NCBI GenBank assembly: GCA_964593455.1
Contig: CAZQHK010000019.1
Coordinates: 26,296-90,295, forward strand
Length of the DNA stretch: 64,000 nt
Reading direction: 5' to 3'
From: CAZQHK01 sp964593455
GTDB taxonomy: Bacteria > Muiribacteriota > CAYSPT01
A program made the position numbers and the translations under genes. Of the stretch, positions 25,567 through 32,571 are shown one piece after another. The first letter of the stretch is position 1; each line of letters opens with the position of its first letter. Below the pieces are notes generated by a model. That model saw only the letters and a list, made by a program, of their open reading frames with translations. It had not been told where the DNA came from and searched no databases.

Positions 25567-26160
25567 GCGTTTCGTCCGATGTTGCCGGAGGACATACCCC
25601 GCGTGGTTGACCTTTTTCACCGGTATATGCCGTACTCTCAATTCGCCCGTTTCGGGAAACCGTTTTTGACTGCCCTGTTTGAAGGTCTGGTTTCAAGCCC
25701 ATGGTCCCTGGAGCTGGTGACACCCCCGGAAGGCGCAGTGGAAGGTTTCATTACCGCCACGTTTTCTTCCGAGAAGATGATGGGCGATATCCTTTCCAGG
25801 CAGAGTCACCACCTGCTGGGAGGTCTCGTGAAAGGAGGGACCGGGGCCGTCAAAGCCATTCCAAAGGCTGCCGAAAACCTCCTTTACACCAGGCGTACCA
25901 GCCTGCCCGGAATTCAAGAGGAACTCATGTTCATCGTGGTGGATCCCGAAACCCGCCAGCGCGGTCTGGGCCGCTCTCTCATCATTACCACCCTCAATGA
26001 ACTCCGTGACCGTGGTGTCGACACGGTCAAAGTCTCGGCCGTGGCCGGCAACAAACCCGTGCGGAAACTTCTCGGCAAACTTGGTTTTAAAGAAGCTATG
26101 GAGTTCAAGTTTCACGGTGAAGAGATGATTCTCTACACCGGCAGCACCACCGTAGAATAA
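25549..26160 (+). CDS. GNAT-family N-acetyltransferase
   Basis: 203 residues. The acetyl-CoA binding core is seen as FIVVDPETRQRGLGRSLIITTLNEL (quoted in part: RQRGLGRSL) followed by VSAVAGNKPVRKLLGKLGFKEA, the usual motif A and B order. The N-terminal half (FRPMLPEDIPRVVDLFHRYMP) is also typical. The acceptor amine is unknown. The start is TTG 25549, the only in-frame start codon before the domain since an upstream TTG at 25541 runs into a stop. It lies 17 nt after the UbiV-like gene and is the last gene of the carbamoyltransferase operon, so it may acylate the same product (inference). Confidence 0.85.
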   Translation: MIEGDFAFRPMLPEDIPRVVDLFHRYMPYSQFARFGKPFLTALFEGLVSSPWSLELVTPPEGAVEGFITATFSSEKMMGDILSRQSHHLLGGLVKGGTGAVKAIPKAAENLLYTRRTSLPGIQEELMFIVVDPETRQRGLGRSLIITTLNELRDRGVDTVKVSAVAGNKPVRKLLGKLGFKEAMEFKFHGEEMILYTGSTTVE

Positions 26161-26187
26161 GCAAACCCGGATATTTCACCAGTGTCT

Positions 26188-27738
26188 CTACTGCGTGATC
26201 ATGGAACGCATATTGAGCCATCGGCGCACCAGCGCCCAGGTCATCTCTCCTCTGAAAGTCATCCTGGTGGCGATATATCCCATCTTGACGAAATTAATCA
26301 CCTGAGCCAGTATCGCCAATGGTTTCGGATGACTGCGGAAATACCGGCTTTTCCATAACCGGCGGATCAGCCACTTGGGCAGGAACCGCTTGGTGAGAAG
26401 AATGATGATACTCAGGTAGAAAAGGTCTTCCCTCGGGCGCGGATAGGCAAGATCTACCCGGTACTGCCGGAAGGTTTTCGTGCCGCCCAATCCTTCAACT
26501 TCGTCTTCGGTGATGATTCCCTTCTCCAGGAGTATGTCGGTCATGGCCGTGTTGGGGAAATTGGTCAGCGAAAACAGGAAGATATGGAATGGCCGGGGAA
26601 GATTCAAGAGAAAACTTACCGTATGTTCTTTTTCCTCGGTATCGGAGAGCGGGTTATCCCAGATAATATGGTAGCTGCCTTCTACTTTGAACTCACGGAA
26701 CAGCTCAACTGCCTGGCGGACCTGCTGGTCACTGCCCGACCGGTTGTAAAACTTCTGGTTGGTCAATTCCGAATTCTGTATCCCCATGAACACTGTTTCC
26801 AAACCGGCTTTTTTCAATTGGGCAACATAGTCCCGGTTCACCAATACAGGCTGTACGAAACACTGAAACGGTAATCCTATTTCCTTCGGGTATTGCTCGA
26901 CAAACTCTTCCATCCAGTCCTGGTCGAACGGGAAAACCTCATCGTCAAAACGGACTCGTTTCATGTTACGGAAAGACTTGCGGGCGGCTTTGATCTCGGC
27001 CAGCACATTGGCCACGCTTCTGAGCCGAAAATAAGGCTTTTGACCGGTGTAAACCTGGTCCCTGAGCGACCGATTGTAGCAGAAGTTGCATGAGAACGGG
27101 CAACCACGGGAGTTCATCATCTGGAACATCGGGTCCTCGACCATGGGATCCCCTCGAAGCACACGGTTGAAGTTGATATAGAATTTGTGTACATGCGTGT
27201 GATAGTCTCGGAAAGGAACAACATCCAGGTCCTGGATAAGCGGAGCTACCGGGTTCTTTATGACCTGTCCCTTTTCCCGGACCCAGAGATTGGGAACTTC
27301 AACCGGTAATTCTCCCTCTTGAAGGCCTTCAGCCAGCCTGAGAATGGCTTTCTCCCCTTCACCACGGCAAACCATGTCGGCGGTTTCAATACACTGATCT
27401 GGCATTAGTGAGGCATGCAGTCCTCCCCACACGACAGGGATCTGCAACTCCTCCCGGGCCTTGAGGCTCAACTCCCGGGCTACCTCGATGTAGGCCGAAG
27501 CACGGAGACTGACGGCCAAAAGACCGATTCTTTCCTTTTTCAACAGATCGATAATCAGTCGCCACTCTTTCCCGGTAGGAGGGATGAAATCGTTGTTGGC
27601 CCAGTCTTTAAGGTAAACCTCGATGGGATTGTACCCGTGAACCCTGAGAAGCGCCGCCAGTATACGGGTGGCGTTATTCTCGATGTCGTAGATGGATACA
27701 AGAGCGATACGGTTACACCCGGCCGGCGGTTTCAACAC
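26188..27738 (-). CDS. Cobalamin-binding-type radical SAM protein (4)
   Basis: 516 residues. The B12-type domain (about 1-150, IALVSIYDIENNATRILA, VVWGGLHASLMPDQ) is followed by C213-x3-C-x2-C (GCPFSCNFC) and the radical SAM barrel. The C-terminal 90 residues are basic and hydrophobic (LLTKRFLPKWLIRRLW), perhaps membrane-associated. It is more distant from the three paralogues in the 8979-16191 operon and lacks their FYFRP tail. The start is GTG 27738 with GAGG about 10 nt upstream. It converges on the GNAT gene (27-nt gap) and stands alone, so its pathway is not indicated by an operon; either flanking cluster could use it. Confidence 0.9.
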   Translation of the reverse strand: MLKPPAGCNRIALVSIYDIENNATRILAALLRVHGYNPIEVYLKDWANNDFIPPTGKEWRLIIDLLKKERIGLLAVSLRASAYIEVARELSLKAREELQIPVVWGGLHASLMPDQCIETADMVCRGEGEKAILRLAEGLQEGELPVEVPNLWVREKGQVIKNPVAPLIQDLDVVPFRDYHTHVHKFYINFNRVLRGDPMVEDPMFQMMNSRGCPFSCNFCYNRSLRDQVYTGQKPYFRLRSVANVLAEIKAARKSFRNMKRVRFDDEVFPFDQDWMEEFVEQYPKEIGLPFQCFVQPVLVNRDYVAQLKKAGLETVFMGIQNSELTNQKFYNRSGSDQQVRQAVELFREFKVEGSYHIIWDNPLSDTEEKEHTVSFLLNLPRPFHIFLFSLTNFPNTAMTDILLEKGIITEDEVEGLGGTKTFRQYRVDLAYPRPREDLFYLSIIILLTKRFLPKWLIRRLWKSRYFRSHPKPLAILAQVINFVKMGYIATRMTFRGEMTWALVRRWLNMRSMITQ

Positions 27739-28115
27739 GCGCTGAGTACCTCTTCATTCCATGGTTTGATACCAATCAGTATATCAGAGAAGATTGAGAG
27801 GACACAACTTTCACAGCCGCAGATGACAATAACAGAAGAGACTTATCCAAATGTTAAAATGCCAAGCCTGACCTGCTCACGCTACACCTCAATATTCGTA
27901 CTCACTCTTGGAGGAATAAACCAGCCTTCGCCCGGGCAAAAATCTCAAATCTCCTTCTTGCTTGAGGTTTGGTCTTCCCAATCCAACACCATTACGCCCA
28001 CAACAATGTCTGTTCTTGATTTTATCCTCCTCCCGCCCTCTGAAAATCGGGCGTAGAAAGTAAGGGATGTAAGCGTTCCACCTTATGCTATAATACTATT
28101 AGGGAATATAAGGAA
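27739..28115. other. Intergenic region holding repeat copy D and an inverted repeat end
   Basis: The 377 nt between divergent genes contain no convincing coding sequence. They hold copy D of the dispersed repeat (27870-27967) and, inverted, the repeat's CTTACTTTCTACGC end at 28052-28065. A TATAAT hexamer (28089-28094) lies 22 nt before the hydrolase start but without a recognisable -35. Confidence 0.7.
27870..27967 (+). repeat. Dispersed intergenic repeat, copy D
   Basis: Aligns with copies at 30023 and 41009 from CTCACGCTAC through CTCAATRTTYG, TTGGAGGAA, CCAGCCT, CCCGGG and AAAATCTCAAATCTC, and ends with CTTCTTGCTTGAGG (27954-27967), the motif that opens the other copies. That terminal direct repeat suggests a tandem or circular ancestry. 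Confidence 0.8.
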
Positions 28116-28949
28116 ATGAAACGAATGCTCATGTCGCTCGTCTGGATTGTGGCTATATCCTACCTGGCTATCTGTTTTATCCTGTATTTTTTCCAGTCCA
28201 CCTTCATTTATTTTCCGATTAACGAAGTCAGGGCGAAACCCGATCTGTACCAACTGGCGTACGAAGACATCTCACTTACCACCTCCGACGGTCTGACCCT
28301 GTCCGGATGGTTCGTCCCCGCCGAGGCCGCCACGGCAGTCGTGCTGTTCTGCCACGGTAACGCCGGTAATATTTCGCACCGGCTCGATACCCTGCGCCTG
28401 TTCCACAAGATGGGTTTGAGCACCTTTATTTTCGATTACCGCGGATACGGACTCAGCCAGGGTAAACCAACAGAACAGGGGACGTACTTCGACGTGGAAG
28501 CGGCCTGGCGCTACCTGGTAGAAGACCGCGGTATCAGTCCTGACCAAATAATCATTTTCGGACGGTCACTGGGTGGAGCCATAGCAGCCCACCTGGCCCA
28601 AACGAACAGCCCGCGTGCACTTATCGTCGAGTCGGCTTTTTCCTCCATCAAAGACATGGGAGCTACTATCTATCCTTTCCTGCCGGTCCGATTGCTGGTC
28701 CGGTTCGAATACAACACGGTGGACTACCTGAAAAACGTTTCCTGTCCGGTACTCATATCTCACAGTAAAAGCGACGAGATGATTCCCTTCAAACTGGGCC
28801 GGCAGCTGTTCGAGGCAGCTAATGACCCGAAAGAGTTTATGGAATTCGGCGGGTCGCACAACGAAGGATTCCTGGCCTCAGGTGACGCGTATCAGAAAAG
28901 GCTGGCAGAGTTTATCATGCGGACCGGAACCCAAAAAAAAGAGGATTAG
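28116..28949 (+). CDS. Membrane-anchored alpha/beta hydrolase
   Basis: 277 residues with an N-terminal membrane helix (about 8-28) and an alpha/beta-hydrolase domain similar to the ABHD13/ABHD17 group: oxyanion region FCHGNAGNISHR (79-90), nucleophile Ser151 in GRSLGG, Asp in SKSDEMIPF and His in GGSHNEGF. The catalytic triad is complete. It may act as an esterase, thioesterase or lipase on the outer or inner face of the membrane depending on topology; the substrate is unknown. The ATG at 28116 is preceded by AAGGAA very close and AGGGAAT further up. It is monocistronic, convergent with the next gene. Confidence 0.9.
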   Translation: MKRMLMSLVWIVAISYLAICFILYFFQSTFIYFPINEVRAKPDLYQLAYEDISLTTSDGLTLSGWFVPAEAATAVVLFCHGNAGNISHRLDTLRLFHKMGLSTFIFDYRGYGLSQGKPTEQGTYFDVEAAWRYLVEDRGISPDQIIIFGRSLGGAIAAHLAQTNSPRALIVESAFSSIKDMGATIYPFLPVRLLVRFEYNTVDYLKNVSCPVLISHSKSDEMIPFKLGRQLFEAANDPKEFMEFGGSHNEGFLASGDAYQKRLAEFIMRTGTQKKED

Positions 28950-28952
28950 TCC

Positions 28953-30026
28953 TTAGTCCAGTTTTTTCAGTTTTTTAAGATTGGTCTCTTTGGCCAGTGT
29001 CACGATCTCATCCCCGTCACTGAATCCCGTACCGGTAACCGTCAGGAAAAAACGGTCCTTGACACTGGCAAACACTATCCCGGCACCAGTATTCTCCCAC
29101 TTCAACTTACCCTCAAAACCGTTTATTTTGATGTTCTTGGTGTAGCCTTCCGAGGTTACTTCCTCACCCATATAGGACCACCCGATGTGCATACCCACCA
29201 AAGCCTTCTGGTACCCGCTATCGATGAGTGATATCTCCAGCCTTCGGCTGCCGTCGGGGGTCTTGTATCTTCTTTTCACGTCGGAGGTGGAAAAACCGGT
29301 CCCTGGAAAGGTCCCTGTCCGGCCTTTCAACTTCGAGCTTTGATACCCGGATAGCTTTGGGGGGATACACTCGCCAAGATCGCTCCACAGGACCGGGTCT
29401 ACCGGTTCATGGTCGGCTATCTTTGCCATCTTCGAGCTGAACTCTCCGGCCTGTTCCGCGATCTGTTTATACGATTCCGTCATCTGCCGAACCTCCGGCT
29501 GACGGGAAAACAGGAAGGCAGTCAGGCCGAAGAACATGAACCCCATAACCACAACTGTCGGCACAGCCATGACCATGGCGGCCTTCTGCCTGGTTAGCTG
29601 ATGAAGGGTTTCGAGTACAATAATCAAGGCGATAACCATGATGAGAAATGACAGGATACTGACAGGGAACCTCAGGTATCGGCCGATGAAAGGGATCTGT
29701 ACGATCGCGTTGGCCCAACCGATAATACAGGCAAAAGAAGCACAGCGGAAAAACTCGATGAATCCCGCTTTACCACCGAGAAAACCGGCAATCACATGGA
29801 TAATGCCTATAGCGATAACAGACGCCACCACTGTTATGATGTTCGTCTTGATAAAATCGAAAATTCTGAAATACAACACCAATCTCAGGCTGCCGAGCGC
29901 GCCACCGACGGCGATGATAATCAGGCCGATCAAGGTGGCGTCTTCCTGTTTGCCAACCTCCAGCATGGCTTCCCGGTCATGCTGGATAATACGAAGCGCC
30001 TTCTTAACTCCGGCCAATATATCCAA
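28953..30026 (-). CDS. YIP1-family-like membrane protein with exported C-terminal domain
   Basis: 357 residues. The first 185 resemble a YIP1-type domain: about five membrane helices with a glycine-rich loop (GFLGGKAGFIEFFRCASFACIIGWANA, quoted in part as GGKAGFIEFFRC). The C-terminal 170 residues are soluble and beta-rich (RRYKTPDGSRRLEISLIDSGYQ), likely outside the membrane. The function is unknown; YIP1 proteins are often linked to membrane trafficking or stress. The start is TTG 30026, and its Shine-Dalgarno (GGAG) lies within the first repeat of copy A, so the mobile-looking repeat supplies the translation signal. It converges with the hydrolase, 3 nt apart. Confidence 0.78.
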   Translation of the reverse strand: MDILAGVKKALRIIQHDREAMLEVGKQEDATLIGLIIIAVGGALGSLRLVLYFRIFDFIKTNIITVVASVIAIGIIHVIAGFLGGKAGFIEFFRCASFACIIGWANAIVQIPFIGRYLRFPVSILSFLIMVIALIIVLETLHQLTRQKAAMVMAVPTVVVMGFMFFGLTAFLFSRQPEVRQMTESYKQIAEQAGEFSSKMAKIADHEPVDPVLWSDLGECIPPKLSGYQSSKLKGRTGTFPGTGFSTSDVKRRYKTPDGSRRLEISLIDSGYQKALVGMHIGWSYMGEEVTSEGYTKNIKINGFEGKLKWENTGAGIVFASVKDRFFLTVTGTGFSDGDEIVTLAKETNLKKLKKLD

Positions 30027-30181
30027 AATCTCCTACCTTACTTTCTACGCTTCTTGCTTGAGGGTGGGACCACCCAGCTTCCGCTACGTCTCAATGTTCG
30101 CACTCACCATTGGAGGAAAGGACCAGCCTAAGCCCGGGTTAAAATCTCAATCTCCAAAATCTCCAACCTTACTTTCTACAC
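30023..30181 (+). repeat. Dispersed intergenic repeat, copy A, with flanking direct repeats
   Basis: The best copy. A 131-nt unit is bounded by two near-identical 28-nt direct repeats (30023-30050 and 30154-30181, both CCAAAATCTCC then ACCTTACTTTCTAC). Inside are CTTCTTGCTTGAGGG, a perfect hairpin GGGTGGGACCACCC, CTCAATGTTCGCACTCACC and CCCGGGTTAAAATCTC. It fills the gap between two minus-strand genes and overlaps the start of the downstream one. Confidence 0.88.
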
Positions 30182-30207
30182 TCCAGAAGGAAGCTACTTT
30201 TCAGATG

Positions 30208-30957
30208 TTATTCCTGTAACAGCTCTTCCATGGTCTCAAAGCGCTCGATGACGGTCTCCATGAGATCCGGATCAATGTCGCCCTCGTCTCCCATGACAGA
30301 ATCCAGGTACGAGCCAAGTTCACCTTCACGCATGCTTTCCAGGTCAATTTCCTGATTCATATCCATGGTGCTGAAGTTGTTGATGATATGCTGGAACTGC
30401 GGGCTGGTAATAAGCTTCTGAAAATTCTCGTCACCGAGTAATTTATCCATTGCTCCGGCATCGAAGATCTCTTCCAGCCGGCCTTCTTTCGCCATGTCCT
30501 GCAGGCTGCCGTCCTGCATTTGGCGCTGTAATTTTTCGAAATCAACGAAATCCTGGAACGCATCCGATCCCAGGACTTTCAGAAAATCACCCTGTTCCAG
30601 GAGTTTTTGCATCATCGGTACCATGGTATCGAGATCGGGAAAATCCGTCTGTACATCCGAGGGAAACGGGTAAATAGTCTCCGCCTGCTCCAGCGACACT
30701 CCCGATGCAGGGCCATTCAATTGGTCACCCGGCGTTTCTTGATCAGGTGTATTTTGCGGATCTTCCGCAGGCTGCGTATCCTCAATGACCACACTGGAGC
30801 CTTCCAGGCTGTGGACCTGGCAGAGGATCACCGGGATGTTATCCTTACCGGCACCGGGTGCCGGTCCGGCAAACACCAGGACGAGAGAAAAACCAACCAG
30901 TACACCAGCTAATGAGATAGCTTTGGATCCGATGAGAAAACCGTTCGATCCGTTCAA
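30208..30957 (-). CDS. Exported acidic protein with STI1-like helical repeats
   Basis: 249 residues. A membrane or signal segment (about 13-33, ISLAGVLVGFSLVLVFAG) is followed by a Pro/Glu-rich linker (about 50-90) and then repeated short helical units with the pattern L..D.FQ..I (SDAFQDFVDFEKL, LLGDENFQKLITSPQFQHII). These recall STI1/Hop DP-type repeats, which bind hydrophobic segments, but the resemblance is weak. The start is TTG 30957 because a strong GGAGGTGA lies 5 nt upstream; a GTG at 30981 would lie before that Shine-Dalgarno. It lies upstream of the YIP1-like gene, separated by repeat copy A. No known function. Confidence 0.72.
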   Translation of the reverse strand: MNGSNGFLIGSKAISLAGVLVGFSLVLVFAGPAPGAGKDNIPVILCQVHSLEGSSVVIEDTQPAEDPQNTPDQETPGDQLNGPASGVSLEQAETIYPFPSDVQTDFPDLDTMVPMMQKLLEQGDFLKVLGSDAFQDFVDFEKLQRQMQDGSLQDMAKEGRLEEIFDAGAMDKLLGDENFQKLITSPQFQHIINNFSTMDMNQEIDLESMREGELGSYLDSVMGDEGDIDPDLMETVIERFETMEELLQE

Positions 30958-30996
30958 ATCAGTCACCTCCACACAATACACTCTACCAATGTATCA

Positions 30997-31530
30997 TTAT
31001 ATCGAGTACCGGTAAAGCAAGCAGGCCCGATAGTTTCTGCGCATGACCTCTTCGGCTGAAATACCGGTAAACAGATGATCGAAAATTCGCAGGAGTCCAT
31101 TATGGATAACAATGAGTACCCGATGACCGCTGAATCGCTCTTTGATTATCGCCAGTTCCGCTTTCACCCGCCGTTCCAGATCGAGCAGCGATTCTCCACC
31201 GGCAGGCCGGGTATCATACCCGGCTTTTTTCATCCATTCCGAAAACGTCACCCCGTCACACCCGGTTAAAGCACCCAGGTCTCGTGCGGCCAGACCAGGC
31301 AAGATCTCTAGTGGAACATCCAATTGTCCGGCGATGATCCCGGCGGTCTGAACCGCCCGCACAAGCGGTGAAGTGATCACAATTTCCGGGTAAATGTGTT
31401 CTTTATTCAAATGAGACACCAATTCTTCGGCCTGCTCTATTCCCGGTTTAGTGAGAACGGTGTCGGACAGACCCTTGATATTCTCTACATTTGCCACTGT
31501 TTGGCCATGCCTAATACAGTATATTTCCAT
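30997..31530 (-). CDS. Histidine phosphatase superfamily protein
   Basis: 177 residues of the phosphoglycerate-mutase-like branch. R7-H8-G9 near the N-terminus carries the phosphorylated histidine, followed by LSDTVLTKPGIEQAEEL, the second Arg in TSPLVRAVQTAG, Glu in the GGESLLDLERR segment and the second His in VIHNGLLR. The active site is complete. Candidates include alpha-ribazole phosphatase (CobC) and small phosphomonoesterases. CobC would be attractive given the B12-type enzymes nearby, but nothing in the sequence decides. Just upstream of the secreted acidic protein in the same direction. Confidence 0.9.
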   Translation of the reverse strand: MEIYCIRHGQTVANVENIKGLSDTVLTKPGIEQAEELVSHLNKEHIYPEIVITSPLVRAVQTAGIIAGQLDVPLEILPGLAARDLGALTGCDGVTFSEWMKKAGYDTRPAGGESLLDLERRVKAELAIIKERFSGHRVLIVIHNGLLRIFDHLFTGISAEEVMRRNYRACLLYRYSI

Positions 31531-31684
31531 AACCTATTCCATTTCTCATAAACATCCGGATAACCGGACTGCGGGCAAATGCTACTGGTTACAGTTTGAG
31601 ACGTCAACCACTGGAATTAGCCGCTAACTAGCATATTTCGTTGCCACTCTTGACATGAAGGATAGTGAACCATAGACTGCTGGT

Positions 31685-31924
31685 ATGAATGACAGCAGGA
31701 AAACCAAAGCTCAGCTTATCGCCGAGAAAAAAGAAACCTCGCTCCGGCTCAAACAGGCGGAGAAAGAGTTGAATCTGGCCCGAGAGCACCTGGGAAAGGG
31801 AATTAGAGTCAGAACACACCAACTTACCGAAACCGGGAATCGGCACCAGGGTTACATTAACTGCTCCACTGAAACAAAAAAGGATGAAAAAGAAATAACT
31901 CGAATAATTCACGAATCTTCGTAG
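31685..31924 (+). pseudogene. Remnant of a sensor histidine kinase N-terminus
   Basis: 79 residues opening NDSRKTKAQLIAEKKE and continuing as a coiled coil with RVRTHQLTETGNRHQ. This closely follows the start of many PAS-type sensor kinases (KTKAQLIAELE, then RTAELTRTNE), but the reading frame stops before any PAS, HisKA or ATPase domain. The following gene is a response regulator, the expected partner. I read it as what is left after an internal deletion. It could still be expressed as a short coiled coil. No strong Shine-Dalgarno is seen. Confidence 0.65.
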
Positions 31925-31969
31925 CACGGTGAAGGAAATGGCTACTAGATACAAGGAGGAACCGGGATT

Positions 31970-32545
31970 ATGAAAAAAATTACTATTGTGCTGGCAGATG
32001 ATCACAAGATTATTCGCGAAGGTCTCAAGGCCCTGATTGAGAAACACGCCGATCTGAAGGTTGTTGCCGAAGCCGAGAATGGACGGGATGCCGTCAGGAT
32101 GGCCCAGGAACATGCTCCTGATATTATTATTATGGACGTAGCCATACCCGAACTCAACGGAATGGAAGCTACACGCCAGCTCCTGGCAGATTCTCCGGGC
32201 ACCAAAGTCATCGCGTTCTCCATGCGTTCCGACCGGCGGTTCGTGACGGAGATGCTAAAGGCCGGATCGGTCGGGTACCTCCTCAAAGACAGCGCATTCG
32301 AGGAGATGGTCAAGACTATTCGCGGAGTCATGAACGGACAGATCTACCTGAGCCCGAATATCACGGGCACGGTTGTGGACGATTACATTCGCCGACTGAC
32401 CACCCCGCTTCCCGCTGCCAACGCCCCGTCTCTGACACCCCGGGAGCGTGAGGTACTCCAGTTGCTGCCCGAGGGAAAGAGCACCAAAGAGATAGCCGCC
32501 GAGCTGACCAAGTACGCTGTCAGAGAAGGATTCACTTCGCTTTAA
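31970..32545 (+). CDS. NarL/FixJ-type response regulator lacking its recognition helix
   Basis: 191 residues. The receiver (1-120) is intact: DDH acidic pocket, phospho-Asp in IIMDVAIPE, Lys in YLLKDS. The LuxR-type output starts normally (LTPREREVLQLLPEGKSTKEIAAEL) but then jumps straight to TKYAVREGFTSL, the usual end of such proteins. About 27-30 residues containing the DNA-recognition helix (normally SVKTVETHR) are missing, in frame, near 32494-32508. It should therefore be phosphorylatable but not bind DNA like its family. Shine-Dalgarno AGGAGG precedes the ATG. The adjacent kinase remnant is also deleted, so the whole two-component pair appears to be decaying. Confidence 0.88.
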   Translation: MKKITIVLADDHKIIREGLKALIEKHADLKVVAEAENGRDAVRMAQEHAPDIIIMDVAIPELNGMEATRQLLADSPGTKVIAFSMRSDRRFVTEMLKAGSVGYLLKDSAFEEMVKTIRGVMNGQIYLSPNITGTVVDDYIRRLTTPLPAANAPSLTPREREVLQLLPEGKSTKEIAAELTKYAVREGFTSL

Positions 32546-32571
32546 CGGAGATTTGAGATTAATAATTCGAG

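Noticed and set aside
27415..28056. A 213-codon plus-strand frame across the radical SAM start and repeat copy D
   Set aside because: Half is antisense to the radical SAM gene and half is repeat sequence; no domain is visible.
30023..30181. Repeat copy A as a CRISPR array
   Set aside because: Only two 28-nt direct repeats 131 nt apart, a spacer far too long and itself repeated elsewhere, and no cas genes.
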